64,000 nucleotides of DNA from Istiophorus platypterus (lineage: Eukaryota > Chordata > Actinopteri > Istiophoriformes > Istiophoridae), in assembly GCA_016859345.1 (NCBI GenBank), contig CM029121.1, forward strand, positions 24,534,175 to 24,598,174, in the 5' to 3' direction. Below, piece after piece: positions 1 to 12,685 of this stretch (position 1 is the first letter of the stretch; each line of letters begins with the position of its first letter). The notes under the pieces were generated by a model that did no database searches, was not told where the DNA came from, and worked only from the letters and a program-made list of their open reading frames with translations. The position numbers and the translations under genes were made by a program.

Positions 1-1650
1 CGTAATCAGAAAGATTAGACTTCATCTCAGCACTGTGTGGATGTTATTTTGCACCTTGGGCTACAATGAAACGACTGACGCCTTTATCATTGTTGTCACT
101 GGCTCATGAAATTCGGTCCAACCTGTAAGAATCAGGTAAAACACCTGTATGAGTTGTCTATAAGTAATCAAGGGGCCACTTACCGTCATTGCTCAGGATG
201 TGTCTTTTCTGCCTCTCACCTAAGATTGTGTTTGTAATTTTTGAATGAATTCATTCGTCTTTCCTGATCAACCCCAGTCTGTGGGTGGGGGTCTCTACCT
301 GGGGGCCCTATAGCTATTCTTGGGGACTTTTTTGACGGATAAAAACAAAACTACCCGCGTGGCTGCATACCACAAGGGACAAGTGGCGATCGGGCTGAAC
401 CGAACCTTTAAATCAGTACGTTTCTGAGTGGTTGAGGCTGTTTGTGCCTCGGCGGTCAGAGACCGGTGGCGCTACTTGCCTCATCGGGGATGAAGAGAGC
501 GAGCTGCTCTGTCTGGAGCTGCTCTGGGGAGTCGCCATTCTGTCCGCGGCCGTCCGTCTCACTTCAGCGCGGCACCTGAAAAACACGACATGCGCCACAT
601 GAACATGGAGGCCGCGGGACGTGAGCGTGACGGCCCCTTCCTCCGTCCAACTTATTTCTCCTCATGTGAGAATATGTTGGGTGGGGGGGGGTGGGGGGGG
701 GGGGTCACATTTTATAAAATGTAACAGCAACGTTCAACGTAACCGCTTTGAACACACACACGAGCGCACACACACACACACACACACACTCCGCATCCAA
801 CTCCTGGCTGTGTTGCCCGCCACCGCAGCGTTATCCACTACAACATCTCCTTATTGATCCGCCTCCGCGCTTTTTATTCTTGTCTTGTCTTTTTTTTTTT
901 TTTTCCCTCCAAGTAATTCAATTATCAATAAACCTCCCTGTTTTAAATAGCTGCGAGCCGCTGGTGTGCCAGTGGAATAATATTTCTTATCTTCTAATTT
1001 GTTGGCTGGCTGCCAGCCAGTGACTCTCTTCCCTACTTTGAGCCTAAGCAAAAGGGGCTGACGCTCTTAAGTGCCCGCAACTTTATTCCACCATTTTATT
1101 GATGTATCCCATTTAGATTAGTCCGTTTTCAATCGGGAGAAGCCCGCGGACGCCCTCCCGGCCCACAAACCGCTCTGTAATCCTTTTTAGTTAATGATAT
1201 CCTGCAGTGGTGTGGTCTACCGATTCATGTTTACTGTGGAGTATAATTAGCAGGTAGTTGCAAAAGTGACGCTAACATGAACGCACACATACACACCCTG
1301 CAGATGTCATGGAGCAGGTTTTCAGCCGCGGGGCCTTTGATTTTTGATAAATTCCTCCGGAGCGCTACGAGATCGATTGAAGGAAACGGGGGGAAGTCAA
1401 AAATGAAGCAATCGAGAAGCGTGATGCACGTGAGATGTCACATCATTCGATCACATGTTTCAGTGCCGCACTGTTCGGCACGATGACAGGGGGCGGGGGT
1501 CGGGCGCCGCGCCGCGCCGTGCCGCATCAGGGGGAGTTAGCGATTTTGGTTTTGCTGTTCGCTTCGATTGCTCTGAAAAGTCCCTGGCTTACGTAATTAT
1601 GAGCAACAAGGGAACTATTTGATAATGGATGAGGAAAAAAGACAAAGCCT
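1..1650. other. Gene-free segment left of the tandem duplication
   Basis: No supported exon. It contains poly-G runs at 680-705, a (CA)n tract at about 763-789, and a GC-rich patch at 1490-1530. The stretch about 1130-1460 is of high complexity and might be conserved regulatory DNA, but nothing specific could be identified. Confidence 0.5.
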
Positions 1651-3386
1651 CTTTTTTTTGGGGGGGGGGGTTACTGAGTCATTGATTTCGATAAAGAGAT
1701 ACCCAGACGGATGAATAAGTGAAGAGGTAGATAGATGTAATACAGACTGAAAAAGAGGAGCTGGGAGAGTAGGGAAAAGAAGATACAGGAAGGGGGGGGT
1801 CCTTTAGCTGCAGTCTTGGCATGGCTCCTCCAAGGCCATTTTCAGAGAGAGCATCACAGCAGATCAGAAATTATACCAACACTGTGCCAGGACCATGGAA
1901 GTCTGGAAGACTGACGGTAAAAACCCTGCGTTTGAGAGGAAAAAAAAATGACATCCATAAAGCTCAGCACGGTTAGAACAGAGAAGAATAGCAGAACACC
2001 ACCGGACAAGTTCTGATACAACCGCACCACTGGAGCATTACAGCAGAGGTGTAGTTTAATCATATCGGCCCCCATAATGGAGCAAAAGGGTCACGGCCAA
2101 CGAGACACAGACCCAGCGGATTCCATCATATGTGCCTGCAGCTCGTTACGGCGTATTAGCATAAAAGTGGAGATGAGCAGCCCAATCAAGCAATTCAGCC
2201 CAGAGCACTTGGGACGCGCCGCTAAGTGCCGCTTCGAGGGCCATCGCGCCGGAGGTGATCCCTGTCGTCTTGCCTCTGAGTGGCCGCCGAGCGTAAAACG
2301 ACGCGTTGGGGGAGGGGCCTCGGCGAAAGTTTGTCAGCGGAACGTTAAAGTTTACAACAGTTCCTCAGTTCAGGTGTTTCTGGGCCTGTTCCTGTCAGAG
2401 CGACCTGGGGGATTTAGTTGTGGGGCCAGGCAGCGTTAAGTTTTAATAATTTATGGGACAATCAAGGGCTGAAGCTGTGCTGGCTATTCGGTTTCGAGTG
2501 GATGCTGTATTTTTTTTTTTTTCTTTTTTTTGGGGGGGTTACTGAGTCATTGATTTCGATAAAGAGATACCCAGACGGATGAATAAGTGAAGAGGTAGAT
2601 AGATGTAATACAGACTGAAAAAGAGGAGCTGGGAGAGTAGGGAAAAGAAGATACAGGAGGGGGGGGGGTCCTTTAGCTGCAGTCTTGGCATGGCTCCTCC
2701 AAGGCCATTTTCAGAGAGAGCATCACAGCATATCAGAAATTATACCAACACTGTGCCAGGACCATGGAAGTCTGGAAGACTGACGGTAAAAACCCTGCGT
2801 TTGAGAGGAAAAAAAAATGACATCCATAAAGCTCAGCACGGTTAGAACAGAGAAGAATAGCAGAACACCACCGGACAACTGCTGATACAACCGCACCACT
2901 GGAGCATTACAGCAGAGGTGTAGTTTAATCATATCGGCCCCCATAATGGAGCAAAAGGGTCACGGCCAACGAGACACAGACCCAGCGGATTCCATCATAT
3001 GTGCCTGCAGCTCGTTACGGCGTATTAGCATAAAAGTGGAGATGAGCAGCCCAATCAAGCAATTCAGCCCAGAGCACTTGGGACGCGCCGCTAAGTGCCG
3101 CTTCGAGGGCCATCGCGCCGGAGGTGATCCCTGTCGTCTTGCCTCTGAGTGGCCGCCGAGCGTAAAACGACGCGTTGGGGGAGGGGCCTCGGCGAAAGTT
3201 TGTCAGCGGAACGTTAAAGTTTACAACAGTTCCTCAGTTCAGGTGTTTCTGGGCCTGTTCCTGTCAGAGCGACCTGGGGGATTTAGGTGTGGGGCCAGGC
3301 AGCGTTAAGTTTTAATAATTTATGGGACAATCAAGGGCTGAAGCTGTGCTGGCTATTCGGTTTCGAGTGGATGCTGTATTTTTTTT
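1651..3386. repeat. 869-bp tandem duplication, two nearly identical copies
   Basis: Copy 1 is about 1651-2522 and copy 2 about 2523-3386. They differ by about four substitutions (around 1861, 2011-2013 and 2416 in copy 1) plus homopolymer lengths, so identity is about 99.5%. Each copy is bounded by a T-run followed by a G-run. Both copies keep a 120-aa plus-strand frame and a 73-aa minus-strand frame starting at the same CATAATG. Neither frame resembles a known protein. Confidence 0.95.
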
Positions 3387-6300
3387 CGACGCGCCGCAGG
3401 CACTGTAGTTAAAAAAAAAAAAAAAATCCTCCCCCGAGCGCTTTAAGGTTGGAAGTGCCAGCGAAACACAAGTTTCCGAAGCAGATGGTCAGATCCTGAC
3501 GAGATCCTGGCTAATTTTCTTGCTGTGCTGGACATTTCTTTTCATGTCTGGGCCGAAACCCGAGTGCCCCCCCCCCCACCCACCCACCACCTCCGTTGGG
3601 TTGCCGAGGAGAACGCGATGGTCCAAGGTAAACCAAACAAAGGACACCTCTGTCTCAGGCATCGTGTCACACGCCGGGTAAAATAACAACCACTCAGTGA
3701 CCTGTGTGTGCTTCAGGGGGAAATCGCCATGGGTGTGCGTTCCAGACGGACTGCAGCACTTGTATTTATTCCTCGCGTGTGCGGCGGGGCGGGGGGGGCG
3801 GGGTGGTTTAAATGTCGGTGCGTCTTTGTGTGCATGTTGCTATCACTTGCAGTTTTTTTGTTTTTTTTCCACGGATGTTTTGTGTGATGTCTGCTCCTCG
3901 TTAGAGTCACGCCATGTAGCACTTTAACACAGGAGTCATCTGGATTCTTTCTCATCTGCGGCCAGTAGCCTTTAAATGTTGTGGCTGTATAGCTCAGCAG
4001 CTTGAGTAAGCTTGGGAGAATAATTGCAAAAGGGGCCTAAATAATGTAATGAGCCAGTGGGTAGAGAGAAACCAAAGTAAAACCAGAACCTACGGGTTCT
4101 GTTCAAAATCCCAATGGAATTTGTGTTGTTTTAAGCTCCAAAGCATCCAGTGCTACAACGTAATCTTTCCCAATAGTATGTTGACCCTTTTTCGCTATAC
4201 AGGAAATGGTGAGAATGGAGAACATCGTATTCCCGAAGAAGAGACAAAGACATACCACCACACATCCCCAGCTTGAAAGACTGATCTTGCGTTCACATCA
4301 ACAGATGGATGGTAGAGATTCCCATATTAAAAACTTTAAAACGTTATCGGAGAACTCGGTGCGGCCGTATAGTTGCAAAGCTGGACGGGCGAAGGTTAAA
4401 AATACTGTGCGTTGAAAATATAACAGGTCTAATTACATTAACAACAGTCTTCGGTTGACGCGAGGCGCCCATTTTTGGTTTTGTTGCTCGGAGAATCAAA
4501 ATGACAATCCTTCCATTTACAACTTGGCCAGTGGAGTAGTAAGCTCTGACATTCAACTGTCACTTGGCAATCTTCATACTCTCTTAGCATTTCCCAAAGG
4601 GTGGAAAACAAGAAATGAAGAAAGGATGAAGTAAAAAATAGAGAACATTTAAGCATAAGGTCAAGTCAGTCAGGACGACGTGCGTGTGCTGCTGCAGTGA
4701 AAGAACTTTTTGGAGTACAGGTTTTTTTAAATGCGAACAAGCTGCTCGCTCTTCAACTTTTGTTAAACTCAAGAATTGTTCAAAATCCAACAGCAAGTAG
4801 ATTCCAAAAGTAGACACCTACTTATCTAAAAAATACGAACTGTAAACAGTTTTCTTTTAAGAGGGCTAATGGAAGCGTTGGCACTTTTAGCACAGAGGTG
4901 ACGAAGGGGACTTTATCTGTGCAATTTGGATTTTTACTCCCAGTAGATAAGATGCAGATGCTGAACCTTCCCTTCCTTTAATCCCTGTACACCTCCTTCT
5001 GACACGGCTCTAACTCTAACTGAGCACATGCTCAGGGTAACATTAAGAAACCGAGATCTCATTGTCCGCTGACTTCACCGTCTGTTCTCTCCATAAATGC
5101 AGACTCACTGGTTAAAAATACATTCCCAGTGCTTTTTATAATATTGTGTGGCCATGCTGAAATGCCTCTCGCAGATTCTGGGCAAAAACCACCGAGCAAA
5201 CACAAGAACGAACCGGTCTGCAGAAAACAAAAGCACCACATCACTGTGGCTTGAGCTTGAGTTGTTGTAGTGCCAGAAGCAATGAATTTCTCCCCGGTGA
5301 AAAACATGAGAGATCAAACTCCGGGGTCAAAAAGGGGGAATGGAGCGAAGCCACTCACCGTTCTGAGGGGCCGAAGCAAGGTTGCACTAATGTGATGGGG
5401 GCCGGGATGGCGTGAGTCAGGCAACGTGCTCCATGTTTAATATCCTCGCTGTCTCAGGAGTGCCTCGTTCTGTAACTGGTTCCTTATGGTTTGGCTTCAT
5501 TTCAAACCTGCCAACAATTAGGGCACCAAATGTCTCTCCTCCTGCCGGTGTCCTTAACTCACACAGACCCAAGAAAGCATCTACTAAAAAGTTGTCCCGG
5601 GCCTTTGGCCTTTAAATGCAGCGGAAAGCGCCGCACCGGCGACATGACGGTGCCGTGCCGCTCGCGTCCTATCATTGCGCTGCAGACCGGGTCCGCAGGC
5701 GGAGACGGCGGTTCGCAGTCTCGCCACAGAACTGCCATGTGGAGAGGAAGGCAGGGCGGGATGGGCGCTGCATGGGTGGTTGGATGGGAACGGGCTAGAA
5801 AGGAGGCCGCGCTGAGCCGAGGACCCGACATTCCCATCCCACACACACACACACACGCAGTGGGCTGGCTTGAAGTGGGCCCTTGTGCTCGGACAGAGGG
5901 ACCCACACAGGGCTGGCTGATAATGCTGCCTGCTGTGAGCTGCCGCTGCTTTGAACGTTTGGTGAGTCGGCTCAAGTTTCTCCAGGTTCAGTGCAACGCC
6001 GGAGCCACTTTTGCACCAGTTATTTCATGGTTGGTTAAATACACAGTACATATTAGGTTTTCTGATATTTTTGAGATAAATGTACTTGTTCCAAAAAAAA
6101 AGGGGGGGGGCGATAATGTACGCCAGCTGGGAACATGAAATATTAAAGGAACCGTGGTACATTAGGTCTAAAGTAAGCTAACATAACATGAGCTTACACG
6201 CCGCCTTGTTGACTGGAATTTACAACCCATGTGTATGATGATCGTCCAGGTTTTTTGTTTGTTTGGTTTTTTAAAGCATAGATTTCTAAATGGTCCATCA

Positions 6301-7024
6301 GTGCGTATCTTCTGCACTGACCTAGACACTCAGCTGAAATATCTGAATTTGTTATGCTAACACAGCTCACTTATGATGATATTAATGGTTTAGAGAATTT
6401 GAACATTTCCTTTAGTGGTTTGAGTCCATATGTTTGTTCTTTATCTGTTTTTTTTAAGCTTTATTTGTCCCATGTGGTCAAGACTCCTCTTTCTTATATC
6501 TTTGCACTTTTTTATTTATTTATTTATTTGAATGTATTAATTTACATTTTCATCTCAGGTGAGATTTGTTACTGTAGTTTCTGTAGTTTCTGCGAGCAAC
6601 GAAACTGCACCAAGACGTGAAAAATTTGGGTCCCTGTTCTTTTCCAAGTCAACGATGACATTGATCAGTGAGTATTTCTGTTCTTCATCAATTTGATTAA
6701 TTTAGTTTTTAATTTGTAAGTGAGTCTAACCAAACCAAATTTAAAAGTGGAGCTAACAACCAGAAAGACTTTAGATTTTTACTCCTCTCCAGCAAAACCC
6801 AGCTACACATTTATACAGGTCAATCAAACACCTGAGGGTTCTTCAGTACAATCAGTGTAGTAGATCCATTCAGCTACGGCACCACTGGAGAAGCACGGGG
6901 TCCCTGGCCTGCACTCGCATCCTTCCCAGCCTGTCCGGGGATCCGAAAGATCCTCTGAGACAACTTTTTGGCCACAAGCCCAAACCCAGGGGCTAAGACC
7001 ACTCCATCAGCACTGGTGAGCATT

Positions 7025-7067
<43 letters not shown>

Positions 7068-9650
7068 AAACAGAAAACCACCAGGAATGTCGGGGCAAGG
7101 GCTGAAGAAAAAAAAAAAGGAACCTCGAGCACAAAACTCTGAGAAGCAATAAACCAATAAAACCAAAAATCTGCAGAATTCCTCTTAGTCTTTAAGAAGA
7201 GGACTAAATACATAAGGACTAAGAATCTTTACTGAACACCTGTGTACTCAGTGGACAAAATAAGTATCCTTATGCATCCTATTCACTCTAAGAATTGCTG
7301 CTCACGCTGCCTGTAGGCACCAACATCCTATCAGAACGTGAACTTTGCTGCATGGCACTCACTGGTGTCGTTCTCCCCCCGACTGGGTCCTCGCTCGTGT
7401 TGTTTTCAGCCCACAGCTGCGCGGCGCTTAGGATGAAAGCGTCTGCCAAGTGAGTTGCAGAACTGCAGGGAACGTGTTTGACATACCCTCTGTGTGTGTT
7501 TAAAAGAAGTCTCCGCAAGGAACGACGGCTACGGCTTCCTTGAGGTCATGTCTCGTTGTTTCCTCAGGAAAAAGTTTCACAACATCCAAAGAAACTCAAA
7601 CTCAGCAAATGTGTAGCTCAATCCTCTGTTGGTCATCCTGCAAATATGGCCTACTGGGTTTTGCTACCGTGCTCCGCAGCCAAAAACTGCGCCAGAAGTT
7701 GCATAGTCAGCCAAAGTTTGTTGAAATTATGAGTATTTGGGACCTAAAAGGCACGGGGGCCGACCAGAACCAAAGCCTATTCTGCTGTGGAGTTGCTTTG
7801 AGAAGTTTAATGAATGTTTTTATAGCTGATTGATGATTTTTTTTTTTTTAAATTACACATCATTTTATGAAGCTGTGAGACCAATCCACTGTGCAATTAC
7901 ATGCAATCTGCAGTGAACTGTGTCAAAACTTGGTATTTATTTGATATTTTTGTCCCCACGCACTCACAAGGAAATTCAACACGAGTCCTGCAGTTAAAAT
8001 AGCAGCTGCAACACCTTGTAGCGTTCCCCTCCGCCCTCGTCCAGGTCTTCCGGGGGTCTGTCAAACATAATACCCCCCTTAGGTTCTCCCACAGTCATTT
8101 CTGGCACCGATGTCAAACAATGTCGGAGCCGCTGCTGAAAACACTAACAGCTCCCACAGTCAAGTCCAGATTCCCCCCATGTCTGTGGTTTCTTTGCATG
8201 TGAGGATGCGGCACGCAAAAAAAAGAGAATATTGCACTTACAAAGCTGCGTCACTCAGTCTGCATCATCGCAGATGACTGTTTTACTACTTTTAGAGCCA
8301 CCAAGCCCCGATTTGCGCGCAAAACCATATTCTTCAGCTGTGTGGCTAATGATAGAAAACAGTATTGATGTCCTGACACGTCTCAGGGCGATGGAGACTG
8401 GGGGGGGTCGGGAGCCTCATGGGTTTGAGTGTGACACACCGTGATGTTGGGAATGAATATGTAGGTGGATGGAGAGGAAGCACCGTCCCCATTTACATTT
8501 TTGTATTCATATTTTTTTTACTCGGAAAAGTGGGCTGCACAGTGAAAGACGAGGGGGAAACGTGGGAGATGGACTGTGGGTAAAGCCGGTTAAAACATAT
8601 GTATTATGTAGCAAAAACACTTCTCTTACATTAACAATCCTCCAAACAGTTGGGCTTTTCAGAGAATCGGTTTCGTAACAGCGAAGCAGTTTCTTCAGCG
8701 TGAGCGGTCCAGAGACGGTAGACTTAAACAAGCGCGGGGTTATGTGATCCTTGGACGGCCTCACCGCTGCGTTTCTGCTGTCGCTGACGACCGAAGCTCT
8801 TGGCAGGAAAAACAGCCGTTAATGCTGATGTTGGCCGCGTCGAAACAGCAGAAACCCGTATAGTTCCTTTAACGCCACAAAAAGCCAAACTTTCGTCCTA
8901 ATAATTTGAACGAGCATCTGGCCTGGGACCACTGCTGTCAGGGTTCCAGCCACGACCCTCCAGGGTTTTCTGCCCAACCCCCCTTCCCTGATTTGTCCTC
9001 TCCTTAGTGTGTGCGTGTTTTTGTGCGTGGAGGGCGTGGCTCACCTGATCCAGCAGCTGCAGAGGAGCACACCTGCATCTCATTCCCACTAATCACTGCT
9101 CCACAATAAAAACTTTGTGCACGCCACTCAGCGCTGACTGCCGTCTCCATGTGCCCCCGTCCCGCCGCCCGCAGGGGTTCACTCCTGCCCCCTGTTTTCA
9201 CCCTCCGTCCCCACAACCGACTCCACACTCTCCACCGCCACCTGCCCCTTTCTCCCCCCTTTGTTTAAACCACATCCCTGCTTCAGCGTCTGGTTCTGGC
9301 TCCAATATTACAGAAAAAAAAATAATTAAAAGATGTTGCAGATCATTTATTCTGCCTTCATTTCTCAAACTATACACTCACAAAGTAGCTGACACACACT
9401 AATGCTGTTTTCCTGGCTAGAACGGGCTGGTCTTGGTCCTGTTTTTTTTTTTTTTTAACCCCAATCAACAATCATTTGGACTAAATCCTGTTCATATTTT
9501 CAGCAGGTGAAACTTTACCTGGTTTGGTCTGATCGCTACTCAAAAGTGCCGAAAATCTAGTTTGCAAAAAAGGCAACAAAACACGAATCGATCGCCAAGA
9601 GTGCAGAGGTGACGCCGTACAGAAATATGAAAATTATAGACTCCCTCTCT
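3387..9650. other. Gene-free segment
   Basis: Open frames here (up to 215 aa at 5491-6138) lack homology and splice context. Simple repeats include (CA)n at about 5831-5846 and 7027-7061, plus C- and G-rich runs at 3567-3580 and 3780-3802. Nothing else supportable. Confidence 0.5.
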
Positions 9651-9658
9651 TCTCCTGC

Positions 9659-9900
9659 ATGTGTGTAGTTCTTTTATCCAAAGCGCTTTATAATTTCCCT
9701 CTTATTCACATGCATACACACACACACACACACACAGCAGCAAGCCACCAGGCGATGCATACCATCCTCCCGTTGAAAGGCACTCGCCTGACCATCGGGA
9801 CTGATTGGAATTCAGCATCTCGCTCAAGGACATTTCGACATGTGGACAGGAGGAGCTGGGGATGGAGTGGAAAACGGAGACCTACGCCAAAAATACAGAG
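9659..9900 (+). repeat. Teleost dispersed repeat, copy 1
   Basis: Starts with a phrase like TTTATCCAAAGCGCTTTATAA, runs through a (CA)n block (9715-9736), and contains CTCAAGGACATTTCGACATG followed by TGGACAGGAGGAGCTGGGGATGG. This phrase series is a widespread fish repeat. The family name cannot be assigned from memory. Confidence 0.6.
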
Positions 9901-12641
9901 CCGGACGAGATTCGGTTTCTGGGTTCCAGTGGCGACAGGAATAAAAAGAGGCTCATAAAGAGGAGCTGCGTAAAAGCGTATGGACAAGTGGTCAGTGTGA
10001 GTCATCTTTCCACTGACTTCTCGACAACTTTACTGCTCGGATTAAGATTGGAAGAGTATAACATGAGAGGAAGGACGGGTGAATTAGGGGGCTACAAAAA
10101 ATCTCTGTGGCGATGAGATAGTTCAACTGCCGATAGTTTTGCGAGATGCAGGCGGTGGAAAGCGGTTGGTGGCGGCGCCGAGGAAGTATTGGAGTCTTTC
10201 TGGGTTTAAAAGATCCATCTGGGAGACGGGAGGTTTAATCGTCATTCAGCATCTGTCACCAGCCTCCGCGTAGACGAAGACGGACCTGCCTGACAGGTGA
10301 GATGCTCCCCCGGCGGCGAGCCTGACAGCTGAACCATGCCCCCCGCTCCCATCACTCATTCTCCACCCATCCGCCGTCACCCAGGGATGCACGACGGGTC
10401 TCAAGGCGCAGGCGGGAACATCTCACCTCGCTGATCTTTTACAAAACAAAAAGTTTTGGTTGCTTTATTCAAGCAGCATTCGGCAGAGTTCTGAAAGTTC
10501 CTGGGCGCAGGCCTCCCCGGCCTCGGTACCTCGCCTGCAGGCACTCCGCGGTTTAGTGCCGTCCACAAAAGGCAAGAGAAAGCACAAGTACAGGGAGGAT
10601 CTGTTGTGGGATTATTTATGTTTGAAATATCTCATCCTTGTGTTTGTTTGTTTAAATATTTCTAATCTCCAGTATGAGTGTGACGCGGTCCTGATGAGCT
10701 TTGCTATTTTCAGTGTTTTCAGTATTTTCATGTAACATTGTGTTATTTGTTACGACAATTAATCAAACCTTTTATTTTTTCTCTTATTCTCTTATTCTCT
10801 TATTTATTTTCATCCCATCTTATTTATTTCCATCCCATCTTTTAGGCCTTGTTCAGACTTAAATCCATTTTCTGTTTGTATCTGGATTTTTTTTTCGGGA
10901 CAGAAAAAACAATACTATATTTCTACAAATCGGATCCAAACCGCATTTGAAGGTGGTTTGAAACGCGATTCCACTCGGATTTCCACCCGAACCGGATTCC
11001 AACGTGTCCGGCTGACAGCCTTTGGGAGCAGGCGACGTCTGGACTCACAGGTCCGATCCGATCACCTCCTAATAGCTGTGTGGTCGACCTGCTCCTTAAG
11101 ATCCCATTTGAGACACAAATCGGATTTGCCGGAACAAAGCTAGTTAAGTCTTTTTTAACAGGATAGAAAAGGTCCACTTCGCTTTTTTGTCAAATGAGTG
11201 CGGCCTCCCCCCTCCCTGCATGTGGTAGCACTACTACCCCCCACCCTCACCTCCACCCCACACCTCCCTTTTTGGTTTTGCCCCAGCATGTCGTGGAGTT
11301 TTGGTCCCCCTTTCTGCTGGCCCTAGAAATCCAAAAGGTCTCATTGAGGCTTTTTATTACTATTATTACTATTACAAGCTTTTAGTTTTGTGGGTGTAAA
11401 CCAGCCATTACCTGAAAATCACAATCATATAAATCTGACCAATTACATTGTTGTCTTAAAGAGTCTTGTAATTTCAGACCACCATAGCAACAATAACACA
11501 CAGGACAATGCTTTCTCTATCTTAACATCAGACACACACACGCGCAGCTATTCTTAGCAATGCGTACGGTAAAGAGAACTCTACAAACAGGTTGTATTTT
11601 TATTTAAAATTGGGCCAATTTTGGTTTTTGTGTTGCCTTAATTACCCTGGACTCCCTGTGTGCACTAGTTTGGGATGTGAAAACTTCAAGTCCCTCCCCA
11701 GCGAACTCCTGCCCGGACTGAAATGAGCAGATTCCCTTGTAAGGCCTAAAAACTGTGCAGTCTATTTAGGCCTGGGAAGGAAAAAAAAAAAAAAATATGG
11801 AAGCAGAACGCTGTGCTCTCACGGGGTTTCCAGGCAACTCGCATCGCCCCCGGAGACGCCATCAGATGGGGTCAAGTTGCACACGCGTGTGCACACACAC
11901 ACACACACACACACATACACTCACACACACACACACACACACACAGACCCGTAACCCAAAGCACAGTCTGAGATCAGCCTCTCTGTTATATGTCACACTA
12001 ATAAAAGGGGAACGATCGCTACGGCCAATCACAGCTCCACTCCGAGGCAGGAGTGATCACAATAGCATCTGTTAAATCCCCAGTCTTCAGACACCAGAGG
12101 AGCCCGGGACACAGGTTTCCTCCCAAAAAAAGATGAAATTCAGCTGCATAAATAGCCCCACTGCTTTACCACAGCCCTGCTAAAACACACTGTCGCCTTG
12201 GTGCTCTATGGTTAGCTATAAACGTACCCGTAATTCTCATTTTCGAGGAAAAAAAATAAAGAAAAGATGATAGCAGGCACCATACCTCCCGAGAGCTCAA
12301 ATAGCCCCGACGTCACGCCAAGAGAAATATCCAAATGCATCCTGAGCTTCCCCAGCTCCGTCGGCAATTAGCTGAGTAAATGATGGAGAAATCAGCTGCG
12401 GGGGGAAACAAAAAGCATCCAGGGCAAAGAGAAAAGGTTCTGGATAGGCGCTCGGTAGCTCCAGGAGCAGCTCCAGGAGCAGCTCCAGGAGCAGCTCCAA
12501 ACAGGGGGTTTCAGGGGACTGGAACCGGATCCCGACGCGGCCCGGGCACCGCGTGGGTACCTGACACCGGGGCGGCGATGGCCAGCAAAACACTGAGAGC
12601 CGCTTAATAATGAATGAGGGAGGCCTGTAGAGAGGCATTCA

Positions 12642-12685
<44 letters not shown>

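Noticed and set aside
5491..6138. 215-aa plus-strand open frame
   Set aside because: Composition is low-complexity (CA repeat, G-runs), no domain is recognisable, no splice partners are seen, and overlapping frames on the other strand are just as long.
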